Assembly (NCBI GenBank): GCA_016786725.1
Contig: JAEUVU010000012.1
Coordinates: 1-64,000 of the forward strand
DNA from: Ferruginibacter sp.
GTDB lineage: Bacteria; Bacteroidota; Bacteroidia; Chitinophagales; Chitinophagaceae
Direction of reading: 5' to 3'
Length of the DNA stretch: 64,000 nucleotides
Shown here: piece by piece, positions 27,179-35,776 of the stretch
Layout of the letters: each line of letters begins with the position of its first letter
How positions within the stretch are numbered: position 1 is the first letter of the stretch
Made by a program: the position numbers and the translations under genes
Notes under the pieces: model-generated
Seen by the model: only the letters and a program-made list of their open reading frames with translations
Database searches by the model: none
What the model was told of the DNA's origin: nothing

Positions 27179-27709
27179 TTATACCGGTTTTTCCAGCATC
27201 ATAAATTCCAAAGGCTGCAAATGTTTGCCTGTAATGCCATCCTCAGTAAAGGGTTTTCTTTCCTTTGTATCTTCATAGCCGTGGCGCATGTACCAGTTTA
27301 CAAGTTCAGTACGCTGGTTGATAACAGACATGTAAATTGCTTTCTTATCAAGATGTCTGGCATATTCTTCTGCAGCCTGCAATAATTTTTTACCAATGCC
27401 TCCCCCCTGCAATTGCGGAGATACGCTGAACATACCAAGATATAATCTTTCAGCATGTTCCTGTAGATTTACACAGCCAATAATATTTTGTTCATCATCT
27501 CTATAAACTAAAAATACACTGCCACTTTGTTCTAAAACCTGTTGCAGTATGTTTTCATCTGTGCGTATATCTCCTGTAATAAGGTCTGCCTCTGTTGTCC
27601 AGCCTTGTTTGGATGCTTCGCCACGATATGCATTGTTAAGCAGATCTTTTAATGCAGGAATATCGGCGGTAACGGCAAATTTTATATTTGGGTTGCAGAA
27701 TGAAAACAT
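27179..27709 (-). CDS. GNAT acetyltransferase
   Basis: ATG at 27709 (M-F-S-F-C-N-P-N) is preferred to the TTG at 27739 and gives 176 residues. The GNAT core shows A-D-I-P-A-L-K-D-L-L, I-G-C-V-N-L, L-G-M-F-S-V-S-P-Q-L-Q-G-G-G-I-G-K-K-L-L with the acetyl-CoA loop Q-x-G-G-G-I-G-K, and W-Y-M-R-H-G-Y. The acceptor is unknown. Confidence 0.88.
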   Translation of the reverse strand: MFSFCNPNIKFAVTADIPALKDLLNNAYRGEASKQGWTTEADLITGDIRTDENILQQVLEQSGSVFLVYRDDEQNIIGCVNLQEHAERLYLGMFSVSPQLQGGGIGKKLLQAAEEYARHLDKKAIYMSVINQRTELVNWYMRHGYEDTKERKPFTEDGITGKHLQPLEFMMLEKPV

Positions 27710-27881
27710 AAGATCATTTTTTAAATTCCCGGTATACAAAATCAGGCTTGTTTGTAAGCAAGATATATTATAACTAAGAAAAGCCGGGTATTTCCCCTTA
27801 ACTTCTTATTAAGATACCTGTATCAATATTTTTTTATTTTTACAGCACAGGTTGGTTAAAGCTGCCTTCAAAATAAAAAAG

Positions 27882-28847
27882 ATGTATCAGAAATTTACGC
27901 TCATATTATTAAGTTGCTTTGTTGCTTTATTTGTTGCTGCACAAAATGTAAGGCCGGGAGCCGCACCTGTGGGCAGGCCAGTTTACAACTTTAAAACAAT
28001 AAATTCCAGCCTTAAATATGTGTTTATTGAGGATAAACCAACCAGGGGCCATCCACAGGAAGGCGATGATGTGATGCTTCGGATGATAGCCATCTGCAAC
28101 AACAGGTTTATGTATAACAGCAACCAGGTTAACAAAGGCAACCCGGGTGCATTCAGTATAAGCAAGGCCGCTTTTAAAGGCGATATAGCTGATGTATTAA
28201 TGCTGATGTCTCCGGGAGATAGTGTGATTTGCCTGGTGGATGCCCAATCTATGTTTGAATATACCAAAAAGCCCTTACCCGATTATATTAAACCCGGAGA
28301 TAAGATACAATACAATATAAGGCTGGTATCCATTAAACCAAAAGAAGAACTGCAAAAAGAAAGAGAAGCTGCCATGGCCAAAGCATTGCAGGAACAGCCT
28401 GTTCAAAATGATGCAGCCAAACAAATGGCAACTGATGAGGAAGCACTGATGGCTTATTTCAAGGCAAAAAATATCTCTCCTGTAAAAACTGCATCTGGCC
28501 TGTATTACAGTATCATAAGCCAGGGCAACGGAGCCAATGCAAAAGCCGGCGATAATGTTGTTATGAACTACAGGGGAAACCTGCTTGATGGCACTGTGTT
28601 CGACAGTAATATTGACAGCGCTTTTATGCATGTACAACCGTTGAGGTTTGTATTAGGCACCGGCCGGGTTATTAAAGGCTGGGAAGAAGGCATCACTTAT
28701 TTAAAGCCGGGAGCAAAAGGATTTTTTTATATCCCCTCTGCCCTTGCCTATGGCCCACAAAGCAGGCCTGGCAGTGCGGCCAATCCAAAAGGCATACCTG
28801 CCAACTCAGTTTTAATTTTTGAAGTGGAACTTTTGGAAGTAAAATAG
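27882..28847 (+). CDS. secreted FKBP-type peptidyl-prolyl isomerase, probably two-domain
   Basis: ATG at 27882 (M-Y-Q-K-F-T-L-I-L-L) starts a signal peptide ending V-A-A-Q; the TTG at 27852 is rejected. The 321-residue protein has an N-terminal half with weak FKBP likeness and a C-terminal FKBP domain (about 205-321) with the active-site residues in place: M-N-Y-R-G, V-F-D-S, V-I-K-G-W and L-A-Y-G. It should help fold proteins in the periplasm. A short terminator hairpin follows at 28889. Confidence 0.9.
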   Translation: MYQKFTLILLSCFVALFVAAQNVRPGAAPVGRPVYNFKTINSSLKYVFIEDKPTRGHPQEGDDVMLRMIAICNNRFMYNSNQVNKGNPGAFSISKAAFKGDIADVLMLMSPGDSVICLVDAQSMFEYTKKPLPDYIKPGDKIQYNIRLVSIKPKEELQKEREAAMAKALQEQPVQNDAAKQMATDEEALMAYFKAKNISPVKTASGLYYSIISQGNGANAKAGDNVVMNYRGNLLDGTVFDSNIDSAFMHVQPLRFVLGTGRVIKGWEEGITYLKPGAKGFFYIPSALAYGPQSRPGSAANPKGIPANSVLIFEVELLEVK

Positions 28848-28888
28848 CAGTTGCAGATAGCCCTTTTTCCGGCAGTAAATTTTTTATT

Positions 28889-28907
28889 CTCTCATAAGAG
28901 AGTTTTT
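28889..28907 (+). terminator. short intrinsic terminator after the FKBP gene
   Basis: CTCTC (28889-28893) and GAGAG (28898-28902) pair around ATAA, followed by five T. Confidence 0.6.
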
Positions 28908-28987
28908 CATCAATTCATTTTTATTTTAATAAATAAAAGTTTATCTTTTGTGCAGTAAAATTATTAACCATCTTAATAAACCCTCAC

Positions 28988-30526
28988 ATGGCTACTGCAA
29001 CAAAATTGCCGCCACCAATGCCTTTGGCCGGCCCCAACCAGCCTGTTGACTGGATGTTTGCTTATAAATTCAATGACGGATCTTTCCCTGGCTGGGATGA
29101 TGGAGAAACGCCACCCTACGGTACACCCGGCATATTTGGCGGTTTTACCGATGATTATCCTGAGGGAATGAGTCAGCAGTACGTTTTTGCTACCAGTGCC
29201 AGCCCCACACTTGTAAAAGGCAAAGGCCCGATAGGCGCTACTTTTACAGATCCCTTAGGAGCCACATTTGCCCAGGTGTATAATACACCCGGTTACTATT
29301 ATATTCTGTGGAATGACCAGTTTTATGGCAACCCTGTTGAAACCAAAAGTTCTCCTTTTGGCCACTCAAAAGGCATGGCCGCATGGAATGAAGATGGCGA
29401 AGGTTTTGTGCTGCAGGTGTCCACTCCTTCCTGGCCTGCATCAGGCTGTCATACTTTTTCACGCAACAGTCAGAAGACCATCAACGATGTTAAGAACAAA
29501 GTAAAAATAAAAGGAAAGCCGGTAGAACTGGATTACAACACTTTGGGATGTGTTGATGATGATGATGTGGAAGTAGCCCAGCATTTCTTTTGTTTAAAAC
29601 TTACGAAAAACGACCTGGTAAATGTTTTGAAAGGACTCATTAATGCGAGTGTTGTAACAGATCCTTCACAGCCTGCCTTATGCACCAATGCCGGCCCTGC
29701 AGATGTGCAGGCATTGGTAAAGCAAATGGGCAAACTCTCTTCAGCAAAAACAGTTTTTACTGCTACCCTTTCATCGGGAGTACAACTGATTTCAAAACCA
29801 TCGTCATTGCCTGTGCCGCCCTGGCAAATGATATCAGCACAATTAAACAGCCTTCCATTACGGGTTGTAAGCTGGTGGGCTTCGCCACCCATATATTCTT
29901 CAACAGCAGGTGAAGTGCCTGGCTGCTGGGCTCCGGGATTAGGAACACCCGGTGAGGTTGATATTGCATTGACCGGTTCCTGGGCAGGCGTTACCATTGA
30001 TTTGATAGGCGATAATGGCAGAAACAGCAACCACGCCAAAATCGGCATTTCAAAAGATGTATCAAAAACCATCTGCATTTTTGGTGATGAAAATCAGCAG
30101 GGAGCTTACAGCAAAGGTTCAGATTCACCAACGCAAACCTGCAGCAGCAGCCAGAACGGAAGAGGTGGAACATTTTATGCGCTGAATAATGCCAGCCTTT
30201 TTCAAAGCCTTACACAGTTGTTTGCAGGAAGAACGGCGGGAACAAACGCCGCCTCCACTGATCTTAGTGGTATTGAAGAAAAGAAGCCCGTAATAGGAAA
30301 GCCTGTAGGAACAAAAGTGCCTAAGATCACCACCAAAACATCGCAAAAAACAAAATCAAGAGCTGCAAAAACAACTGCTTCAAAAATCAAAACAAAAAGA
30401 CCTGCAGCAAAAAAGGCAAAAGCACCGGTTAAAAAAACTGCAAAGAAACCGGTAAAGAAAGTTGCGAAAAAGGCTGCCTCAAAACCGGTTAAAAAGAAAA
30501 CAGCTAAAAAAGCTGCAAAAAAGTAA
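28988..30526 (+). CDS. DNase II homologue with a histone-H1-like basic tail
   Basis: The first 415 or so residues match the deoxyribonuclease II fold in outline: the first HxK motif F-G-H-S-K-G (His126, Lys128) with L-Q-V-S-T-P-S-W-P, and the second N-H-A-K-I-G-I-S (His349, Lys351), then G-D-E-N-Q-Q and a late G-R-G-G-T-F-Y. The two motifs give a phospholipase-D-like active site. A tail of about 80 residues from 430 on is almost only Lys, Ala, Pro, Thr and Val, with K-K-A-K and A-K-K repeats like histone H1 or HctB-type proteins. There is no signal peptide, so the product probably stays in the cytoplasm, unlike lysosomal or secreted DNase II. Function is unproven. Confidence 0.8.
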   Translation: MATATKLPPPMPLAGPNQPVDWMFAYKFNDGSFPGWDDGETPPYGTPGIFGGFTDDYPEGMSQQYVFATSASPTLVKGKGPIGATFTDPLGATFAQVYNTPGYYYILWNDQFYGNPVETKSSPFGHSKGMAAWNEDGEGFVLQVSTPSWPASGCHTFSRNSQKTINDVKNKVKIKGKPVELDYNTLGCVDDDDVEVAQHFFCLKLTKNDLVNVLKGLINASVVTDPSQPALCTNAGPADVQALVKQMGKLSSAKTVFTATLSSGVQLISKPSSLPVPPWQMISAQLNSLPLRVVSWWASPPIYSSTAGEVPGCWAPGLGTPGEVDIALTGSWAGVTIDLIGDNGRNSNHAKIGISKDVSKTICIFGDENQQGAYSKGSDSPTQTCSSSQNGRGGTFYALNNASLFQSLTQLFAGRTAGTNAASTDLSGIEEKKPVIGKPVGTKVPKITTKTSQKTKSRAAKTTASKIKTKRPAAKKAKAPVKKTAKKPVKKVAKKAASKPVKKKTAKKAAKK

Positions 30527-30540
30527 GCATAAATTTTAGG

Positions 30541-30568
30541 AAATGGCTGGTGTAATTACCGGCCATTT
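30541..30568. terminator. hairpin shared by the DNase II and oxidoreductase 3' ends
   Basis: AAATGGC (30541-30547) pairs with GCCATTT (30562-30568), with an inner GGT/ACC pair and a short loop. The sequence after it is T-rich. The stop codon of the leftward oxidoreductase gene (30556-30558) lies inside it. Confidence 0.55.
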
Positions 30569-31533
30569 GTTATTTTATCTATCCATTGCATTATTACAGC
30601 CCCATCCTGCCCACTACAGGGATTACCTGTAGTGCCCAGAAAGTATTTCACCGTTTCTTCAATCATGGGTTGCTGCACATGCGGCAAAGTATCAAAAGCA
30701 AATAGCGTTGTTGTATTGTTGGTAAACAATTCAATTCCTCCGCCGTCAAAGAAACTATAGCAGAGTTTTCCTTTGCTGCCAATGATTTCGCAATAGTCGG
30801 TTTGTTGGTACGTATTGAAGCACCAGGCTCCACTGAAAACAATGCCATTTTCAAATAAAATATTACCGGTTACCATATCATCGGCTTTATAACTGCCAGA
30901 TTGATTTAGCGCCATGCCGTTTATCTGTTTGGCAGGCCCAAACAAATGATAAAGGATGTCAAGCTGATGCGGTGCAAGGTCATGAAAAATGCCACCGCCT
31001 GCAATAGCAGGATTTACACGCCAGGCAAGGTTTTCATTGATAAGTTGTTCACTTGTAAAAAGTGTTTTGTAAAGTACCAGTCTTACCAGTCTTACATCTC
31101 CAATTACATTTTCATCAATCAATTGTTTAAGTTTTTTAAACAACGGCCATTGCCTGCGGTAATGAGCAACTACCAGCTTTACATTTTTGGCCAATGCCTC
31201 TTCGGCTATTCTTTTTGCAGAGGGATAATTAACTGACATTGGTTTTTCAACATACACAGGTTTGCCGGCTGCTATAGCAGCCAGGGCATATAGTTCATGT
31301 GATGAAGGCGGTGTGGCAACATAAATTGCATTTACCTGAGGATCACTGATCAGTTCGGCTGCATTGCTATACCATTTACTTACGTTATGCCGCTTTGCAT
31401 AATCTGCCGCTTTATCTGCATTGCGCCGCATAACAGCCACCAGTTTTGAGTTGGCAACTTTATTAAAAGCAGGGCCGCTTTTAATTTCGGTAACATCGCC
31501 ACATCCGATAATGCCCCAGTTGATGTTATTCAT
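30556..31533 (-). CDS. Gfo/Idh/MocA-family oxidoreductase
   Basis: The 325-residue protein has the N-terminal NAD(P)-binding fold G-I-I-G-C-G-D-V and A-I-Y-V-A-T-P-P-S-S-H, and the family motif V-E-K-P-M-S at about residue 95, followed by the substrate-binding domain with G-G-I-F-H-D-L-A-P-H-Q-L-D. It probably oxidises or reduces a sugar or inositol-like substrate, but the substrate cannot be read. The neighbours are unrelated in role. Confidence 0.9.
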   Translation of the reverse strand: MNNINWGIIGCGDVTEIKSGPAFNKVANSKLVAVMRRNADKAADYAKRHNVSKWYSNAAELISDPQVNAIYVATPPSSHELYALAAIAAGKPVYVEKPMSVNYPSAKRIAEEALAKNVKLVVAHYRRQWPLFKKLKQLIDENVIGDVRLVRLVLYKTLFTSEQLINENLAWRVNPAIAGGGIFHDLAPHQLDILYHLFGPAKQINGMALNQSGSYKADDMVTGNILFENGIVFSGAWCFNTYQQTDYCEIIGSKGKLCYSFFDGGGIELFTNNTTTLFAFDTLPHVQQPMIEETVKYFLGTTGNPCSGQDGAVIMQWIDKITNGR

Positions 31534-31704
31534 AAGCTGAATTATAATGTAAAGCTAACTTTTAGGAAATATAACATAAAGCTGACACGAAGTTCTTCAC
31601 ATTAGCATGGCATTGGCACAGGACTTGATTTAAGTGATTTGCCACAGATAATATTGGACCCCAAAAAGAGCGTTTCGATCAGGGGTGCCCTCTGTGAAAA
31701 CTGG

Positions 31705-31728
31705 AACAAGGTGCTTAGGCACCTTGTT
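31705..31728. terminator. hairpin between the oxidoreductase and hutU genes
   Basis: AACAAGGTGC (31705-31714) and GCACCTTGTT (31719-31728) form a perfect 10-base stem around a TTAG loop, followed by a T-rich run on the plus strand. On the minus strand the T-run is weak, so as a hutU terminator it may be inefficient. Confidence 0.55.
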
Positions 31729-31733
31729 TAATT

Positions 31734-33425
31734 TTAATTTATTCTTTGTGACAGATCGAGTTTATATTTTCTTGCCTGATCTTTAGCAATATCATACCCG
31801 GCGTCTGCATGTCGTATCACGCCCATACCCGGATCGTTACGTAACACACGGCCTAATCTTGCTGCAGCTTCATCGGTGCCATCTGCAACGATCACCATTC
31901 CCGCATGAATGCTGTAACCCATGCCCACACCACCACCATGATGTAGTGAAACCCAGCTTGCACCACCTGCTGTATTCACCAAAGCATTTAAGATAGGCCA
32001 ATCAGCCACAGCATCGCTTCCATCCATCATGGCTTCTGTTTCCCGGTTGGGTGATGCAACGGATCCTGTATCTAAATGATCTCGACCTATAACGATTGGG
32101 GCCTTTACTTTTCCGGTACGTACCAGCTCATTAAAGGCAAGCCCGGCTTTTTCACGGTCGCCCTGCCCTATCCAGCATATACGTGCAGGCAATCCCTGGA
32201 AAGCAATTTTTTCCTGTGCAAGCCTGAACCAGCGCATCAGGCTTTCGTTATCTGCAAAAAGTTCCATCATTACCTGGTCGGTTACCGCAATATCTTCCGG
32301 ATCGCCGCTAAGTGCAGCCCAACGAAACGGGCCCTTGCCTTCGCAAAAAAGCGGGCGTATGTATGCAGGCACAAAGCCAGGGAAATCGAAACAACGACCC
32401 TTTGCATATTGTCCGTTGTCTGTTGTCCGTTGTTCGTATTCCTGCGCTCTAGCACGGATATTATTGCCATAGTCAAATGTAACAGCACCTTTATCCATCA
32501 ACAGTAACATTAACTGCACATGCAGGTACATGCTTTCGTAACTGAGTTTTATGTATTTATCAGGATCTTGTTTTCTTAAATCATTTGCTTCTTCGTTATT
32601 GAGCGTATGGGGTACATAACCAACCAACGGATCATGAGCGCTTGTTTGATCGCTTAACGTATCAGGAATAATCTCACGTTGTATCAGCCTATCCAATAAA
32701 TGAACAGCATTGCACAATACACCAATGCTTTTTGCCTCGCCTGTTTTGCGGTAATGCATGGCCGCATTAATGGCATCATCAATACTGGTATGTTTTTCAT
32801 CGAGGTATCTTGTTTCAATTCGCTTGTCAATACGCCATTCTTCCACTTCGGCTATCAATGCCACGCCTTCGTTCATGGTGATAGCTAATGGCTGTGCTCC
32901 CCCCATACCACCGAGGCCAGCCGTTACATTTAATGTGTGTTTTAAACTGCCGCCAAAATGTTTATTGGCAATAGCAGCATAGGTCTCGTAAGTGCCTTGC
33001 ACAATACCCTGGCTGCCGATGTATATCCAGCTTCCGGCTGTCATTTGCCCATACATCATCAGCCCCTTCTTTTCCAGTTCGTCAAAATGTTTCCAGTTGG
33101 CCCAGTTGGGTACAAGCTGAGAATTACTTATTAAAACCCTTGGTGCATCTTTATGTGTTTGTAAAATGCCAACCGGTTTGCCGCTTTGTATCAGTAGTGA
33201 TTCATCGTTTTCTAAAACTTTCAATGCTTTGATGATATTATCCAGCGCTTCAAAATTGCGGGCTGCTTTACCCCTGCCACCATACACGATCAGGTCTTCG
33301 GGCCGCTCGGCCACTTCGGGGTCAAGATTATTGAGCAGCATGCGTAGTGCAGCTTCCTGTATCCATCCCTTGCAGGTTAACTGGTTGCCTGTGGGAGTTT
33401 TGTATTTTATGGGATCGTATTTCAT
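31734..33425 (-). CDS. hutU: urocanate hydratase
   Basis: The 563-residue protein matches urocanase along its length: [53 protein letters not shown], and the catalytic cysteine region [13 protein letters not shown]. It catalyses the second step of histidine breakdown, urocanate to imidazolonepropionate, in the cytoplasm with bound NAD. A 28-base stretch of 7-bp repeats (32409-32436) codes an extra segment (T-T-D-N-G-Q-Y) before the F-P-G-F-V-P motif. It follows hutH by 63 bases on the same strand, so the two are probably co-transcribed. Confidence 0.95.
   Translation of the reverse strand: MKYDPIKYKTPTGNQLTCKGWIQEAALRMLLNNLDPEVAERPEDLIVYGGRGKAARNFEALDNIIKALKVLENDESLLIQSGKPVGILQTHKDAPRVLISNSQLVPNWANWKHFDELEKKGLMMYGQMTAGSWIYIGSQGIVQGTYETYAAIANKHFGGSLKHTLNVTAGLGGMGGAQPLAITMNEGVALIAEVEEWRIDKRIETRYLDEKHTSIDDAINAAMHYRKTGEAKSIGVLCNAVHLLDRLIQREIIPDTLSDQTSAHDPLVGYVPHTLNNEEANDLRKQDPDKYIKLSYESMYLHVQLMLLLMDKGAVTFDYGNNIRARAQEYEQRTTDNGQYAKGRCFDFPGFVPAYIRPLFCEGKGPFRWAALSGDPEDIAVTDQVMMELFADNESLMRWFRLAQEKIAFQGLPARICWIGQGDREKAGLAFNELVRTGKVKAPIVIGRDHLDTGSVASPNRETEAMMDGSDAVADWPILNALVNTAGGASWVSLHHGGGVGMGYSIHAGMVIVADGTDEAAARLGRVLRNDPGMGVIRHADAGYDIAKDQARKYKLDLSQRIN
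32409..32436. repeat. four 7-bp tandem repeats inside hutU
   Basis: TTGTCCG, TTGTCTG, TTGTCCG and TTGTTCG follow one another. The stretch falls where the urocanase sequence has an extra segment. Confidence 0.8.
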
Positions 33426-33450
33426 TTAGTTATGAGTTATAAGTGATAAG

Positions 33451-33494
33451 TTATGAGTTTGGATTATGATAATATAATAATCCATAACTCATAA
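33451..33494. repeat. AT-rich inverted repeat between hutH and hutU
   Basis: TTATGAGTTTGGATTAT (33451-33467) and ATAATCCATAACTCATAA (33477-33494) pair with one extra base. It covers the hutH stop codon (33489-33491). It may limit read-through or mark an mRNA end, or be one of the repeat elements of this genome. Confidence 0.6.
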
Positions 33495-34982
33495 TTCATA
33501 ATTTTTTAAAAAAGCTACTGCTTTCATCATATCATCATGCAAAATTCTATCTGACTCATTAAAACTTACTTCTTTACGGAATGCGGTTATGATCTCTTCA
33601 AGTACAGGAGAAGTTTTCAGCGGCCTGCGGAATTCCAATGCCTGCACCGCAGTTATCAATTCAATTGCCAATACCTTTTCAACATTATCTACTACCCTTT
33701 TGCATTTGGTAGCAGCATTGGCACCCATGCTTACGTGGTCTTCCTGGTTATTGCTTGATGGTATGGTGTCAACTGATGCAGGCGTACAAAGTTGCTTGTT
33801 CTCACTAACAATACCAGCGGCCGTGTATTGTGTTATCATCAACCCGGAATTTAATCCGGGATTCTTTACGAGAAATGCCGGTAAATTTCTTTGCCCGCTG
33901 ATCAGCTGGTAAGTTCTTCTTTCTGAAATACTGCCCAGTTCTGCCATGGCAATAGATAGAAAATCCAATGTGATCGCCAAAGGCTGTCCATGAAAGTTGC
34001 CACCACTCACGATCATATCATCATCGGGAAAAATATTAGGGTTATCAGTTACTGAATTTATTTCCTTTATAAAAACGCTGAGTATATAATCAAAACTGTC
34101 TTTGCTGGCGCCATGCACCTGTGGTATACACCGGAAGGAATAAGCATCCTGCACCTGTGATTTTTTCTGCGCTGCAATTTCGCTGCCGCTTAATAAGCGG
34201 CGCATTTCCGCAGCGGTATCTATTTGCCCTTTGTGGGCACGAACTGCGTGAATATTTTCATGAAGTGGCTCTGTTGTGCAATCAAATGCATCAAAACTGA
34301 TTGCAGCAATAATGTTCGCCCATTTTATTAAACGGTCGCATTGTATGAGATTGTATAAACCATAAGCCGTCATAAATTGGGTACCGTTTATCAAGGCCAG
34401 GCCTTCTTTACTTTTTAGTTCAATTGGTTTCCAGTCAAATTTCTTCATTGCTTCAGCGGCAGGCATTTTTACGCCCGCATGATAAACTTCTCCCAAACCA
34501 ATTAATGGCAAACTTAAATGACTAAGCGGTGCAAGATCGCCTGAAGCGCCCAATGAGCCCTGTGTGTAAATTACAGGCAGCACATCATTATTGTACATAT
34601 CCATCAACCGTTCAACTGTATCGGTTTGCACACCTGAATGTCCATAGCTGAGCGATTTTATCTTTAAGGCTATCATCAGTTTTACAATATCCTTAGAAAC
34701 TTCTTCACCCATACCACAGGCATGAGATTTAAGCAGGTTGCTTTGTAACTCCTGCAATTGGGTTTTATCTATCTGCACATTTTGTAAATAGCCGAAGCCG
34801 GTGTTGATGCCATAAAAAAGTGCATCGGAACCGGCCATTTTATCATCCAGGTATTTGCGGCATTTATTTATGCGGTCGTAAGCATCAAAAGTTATTGAAA
34901 CAAGCTGATCATGCGCCAGCAGGTTCTTTATTTGTTGAAAATTGGTGGGATTTTTATCTAAGGGTAAATAATTATAACTCAT
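33489..34982 (-). CDS. hutH: histidine ammonia-lyase
   Basis: The 497-residue protein has the Ala146-Ser147-Gly148 triad of the MIO prosthetic group in G-S-L-G-A-S-G-D-L-A-P-L-S-H, with Y-G-I-N-T-G-F-G near residue 58 and the late F-R-R-P-L-K motif. It converts L-histidine to urocanate and ammonia. It is the promoter-proximal gene of a probable hutHU pair. hutI and a hutG are not in view nearby. Confidence 0.95.
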   Translation of the reverse strand: MSYNYLPLDKNPTNFQQIKNLLAHDQLVSITFDAYDRINKCRKYLDDKMAGSDALFYGINTGFGYLQNVQIDKTQLQELQSNLLKSHACGMGEEVSKDIVKLMIALKIKSLSYGHSGVQTDTVERLMDMYNNDVLPVIYTQGSLGASGDLAPLSHLSLPLIGLGEVYHAGVKMPAAEAMKKFDWKPIELKSKEGLALINGTQFMTAYGLYNLIQCDRLIKWANIIAAISFDAFDCTTEPLHENIHAVRAHKGQIDTAAEMRRLLSGSEIAAQKKSQVQDAYSFRCIPQVHGASKDSFDYILSVFIKEINSVTDNPNIFPDDDMIVSGGNFHGQPLAITLDFLSIAMAELGSISERRTYQLISGQRNLPAFLVKNPGLNSGLMITQYTAAGIVSENKQLCTPASVDTIPSSNNQEDHVSMGANAATKCKRVVDNVEKVLAIELITAVQALEFRRPLKTSPVLEEIITAFRKEVSFNESDRILHDDMMKAVAFLKNYEL

Positions 34983-35059
34983 TTAAATGTGCTCTTAGTT
35001 TGGTCAATCGTTAAAAACATATAACTTGGCCAAAAGTAACACAAAAACCGCTTTTACGT

Positions 35060-35776
35060 ATGGGATTATTAGCCCTTGCCATTGCTCCCGGCATCGCCAT
35101 TTGCCTGTTTATTTATTTTAAAGATAAATACAACCGGGAGCCGTTGGGTTTGCTCATTGGCAGTTTTTTAATGGGTATACTAAGCATCCTCCCTGCAATA
35201 ATTATTCAGATAGCTTTAACCAAACCTATAGAGCGTATCATGGGTGAAGGTGTTTTATACACAGCCGTATTTTCTTACCTGATAGTTGCCTTAAGCGAAG
35301 AAGGCAGCAAGTTCCTGGGGGTTCGTTTATTACCTTACCGTCGTAAAGCATTTGATGACCCTTTTGATGGGATCATCTATAGTGTAATGGTAAGCATGGG
35401 TTTTGCCACCCTGGAAAATGTGATGTATGTACTTCAGCATGGCGTTGGTACCGGTATATTAAGAATGTTCTTGTCTGTGCCTGCACATGCCACTTTTGGC
35501 GTACTGATGGGATATCATATCGGCCTGGCAAAATTTGTTCCTGCAAGAAAACAGGTATATATGTTTCTTGCCATCTTCTGGCCGGTTGTTTTTCATGGTA
35601 CTTTCGATTTCTTTTTGTTTGTTGGTAATACCTGGATGCATTTTGCCGGCGCTGTGATATCTTTTATAGTAGCAGTAAAACTCTCTTTAAAACTGATACG
35701 CCGGAAACAGGATATGTCGCAGGAACATTTTGTAAATATTGATACTCTAAATAAAGAAGGCCATGATGTATTATAA
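35060..35776 (+). CDS. PrsW-family intramembrane metalloprotease
   Basis: The 238-residue polytopic protein has the motifs of PrsW: S-E-E-G-S-K-F, F-A-T-L-E-N-V-M-Y, P-A-H-A-T-F-G-V-L-M-G-Y and V-F-H-G-T-F-D-F. The Glu and His residues would bind zinc within the membrane. PrsW controls extracytoplasmic sigma factors in Bacillus by cutting an anti-sigma factor, but the substrate here is unknown. It overlaps the next gene by 14 bases, so both are probably translated from one mRNA. Confidence 0.9.
   Translation: MGLLALAIAPGIAICLFIYFKDKYNREPLGLLIGSFLMGILSILPAIIIQIALTKPIERIMGEGVLYTAVFSYLIVALSEEGSKFLGVRLLPYRRKAFDDPFDGIIYSVMVSMGFATLENVMYVLQHGVGTGILRMFLSVPAHATFGVLMGYHIGLAKFVPARKQVYMFLAIFWPVVFHGTFDFFLFVGNTWMHFAGAVISFIVAVKLSLKLIRRKQDMSQEHFVNIDTLNKEGHDVL

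Noticed and set aside
29533..30078. 181-residue leftward frame opposite the DNase II gene
   Set aside because: The sense frame has clear DNase II motifs; this is its complement.
32400..32460. possible CRISPR-like short repeats in hutU
   Set aside because: The units are 7 bp with no spacers, so this is a simple tandem repeat.
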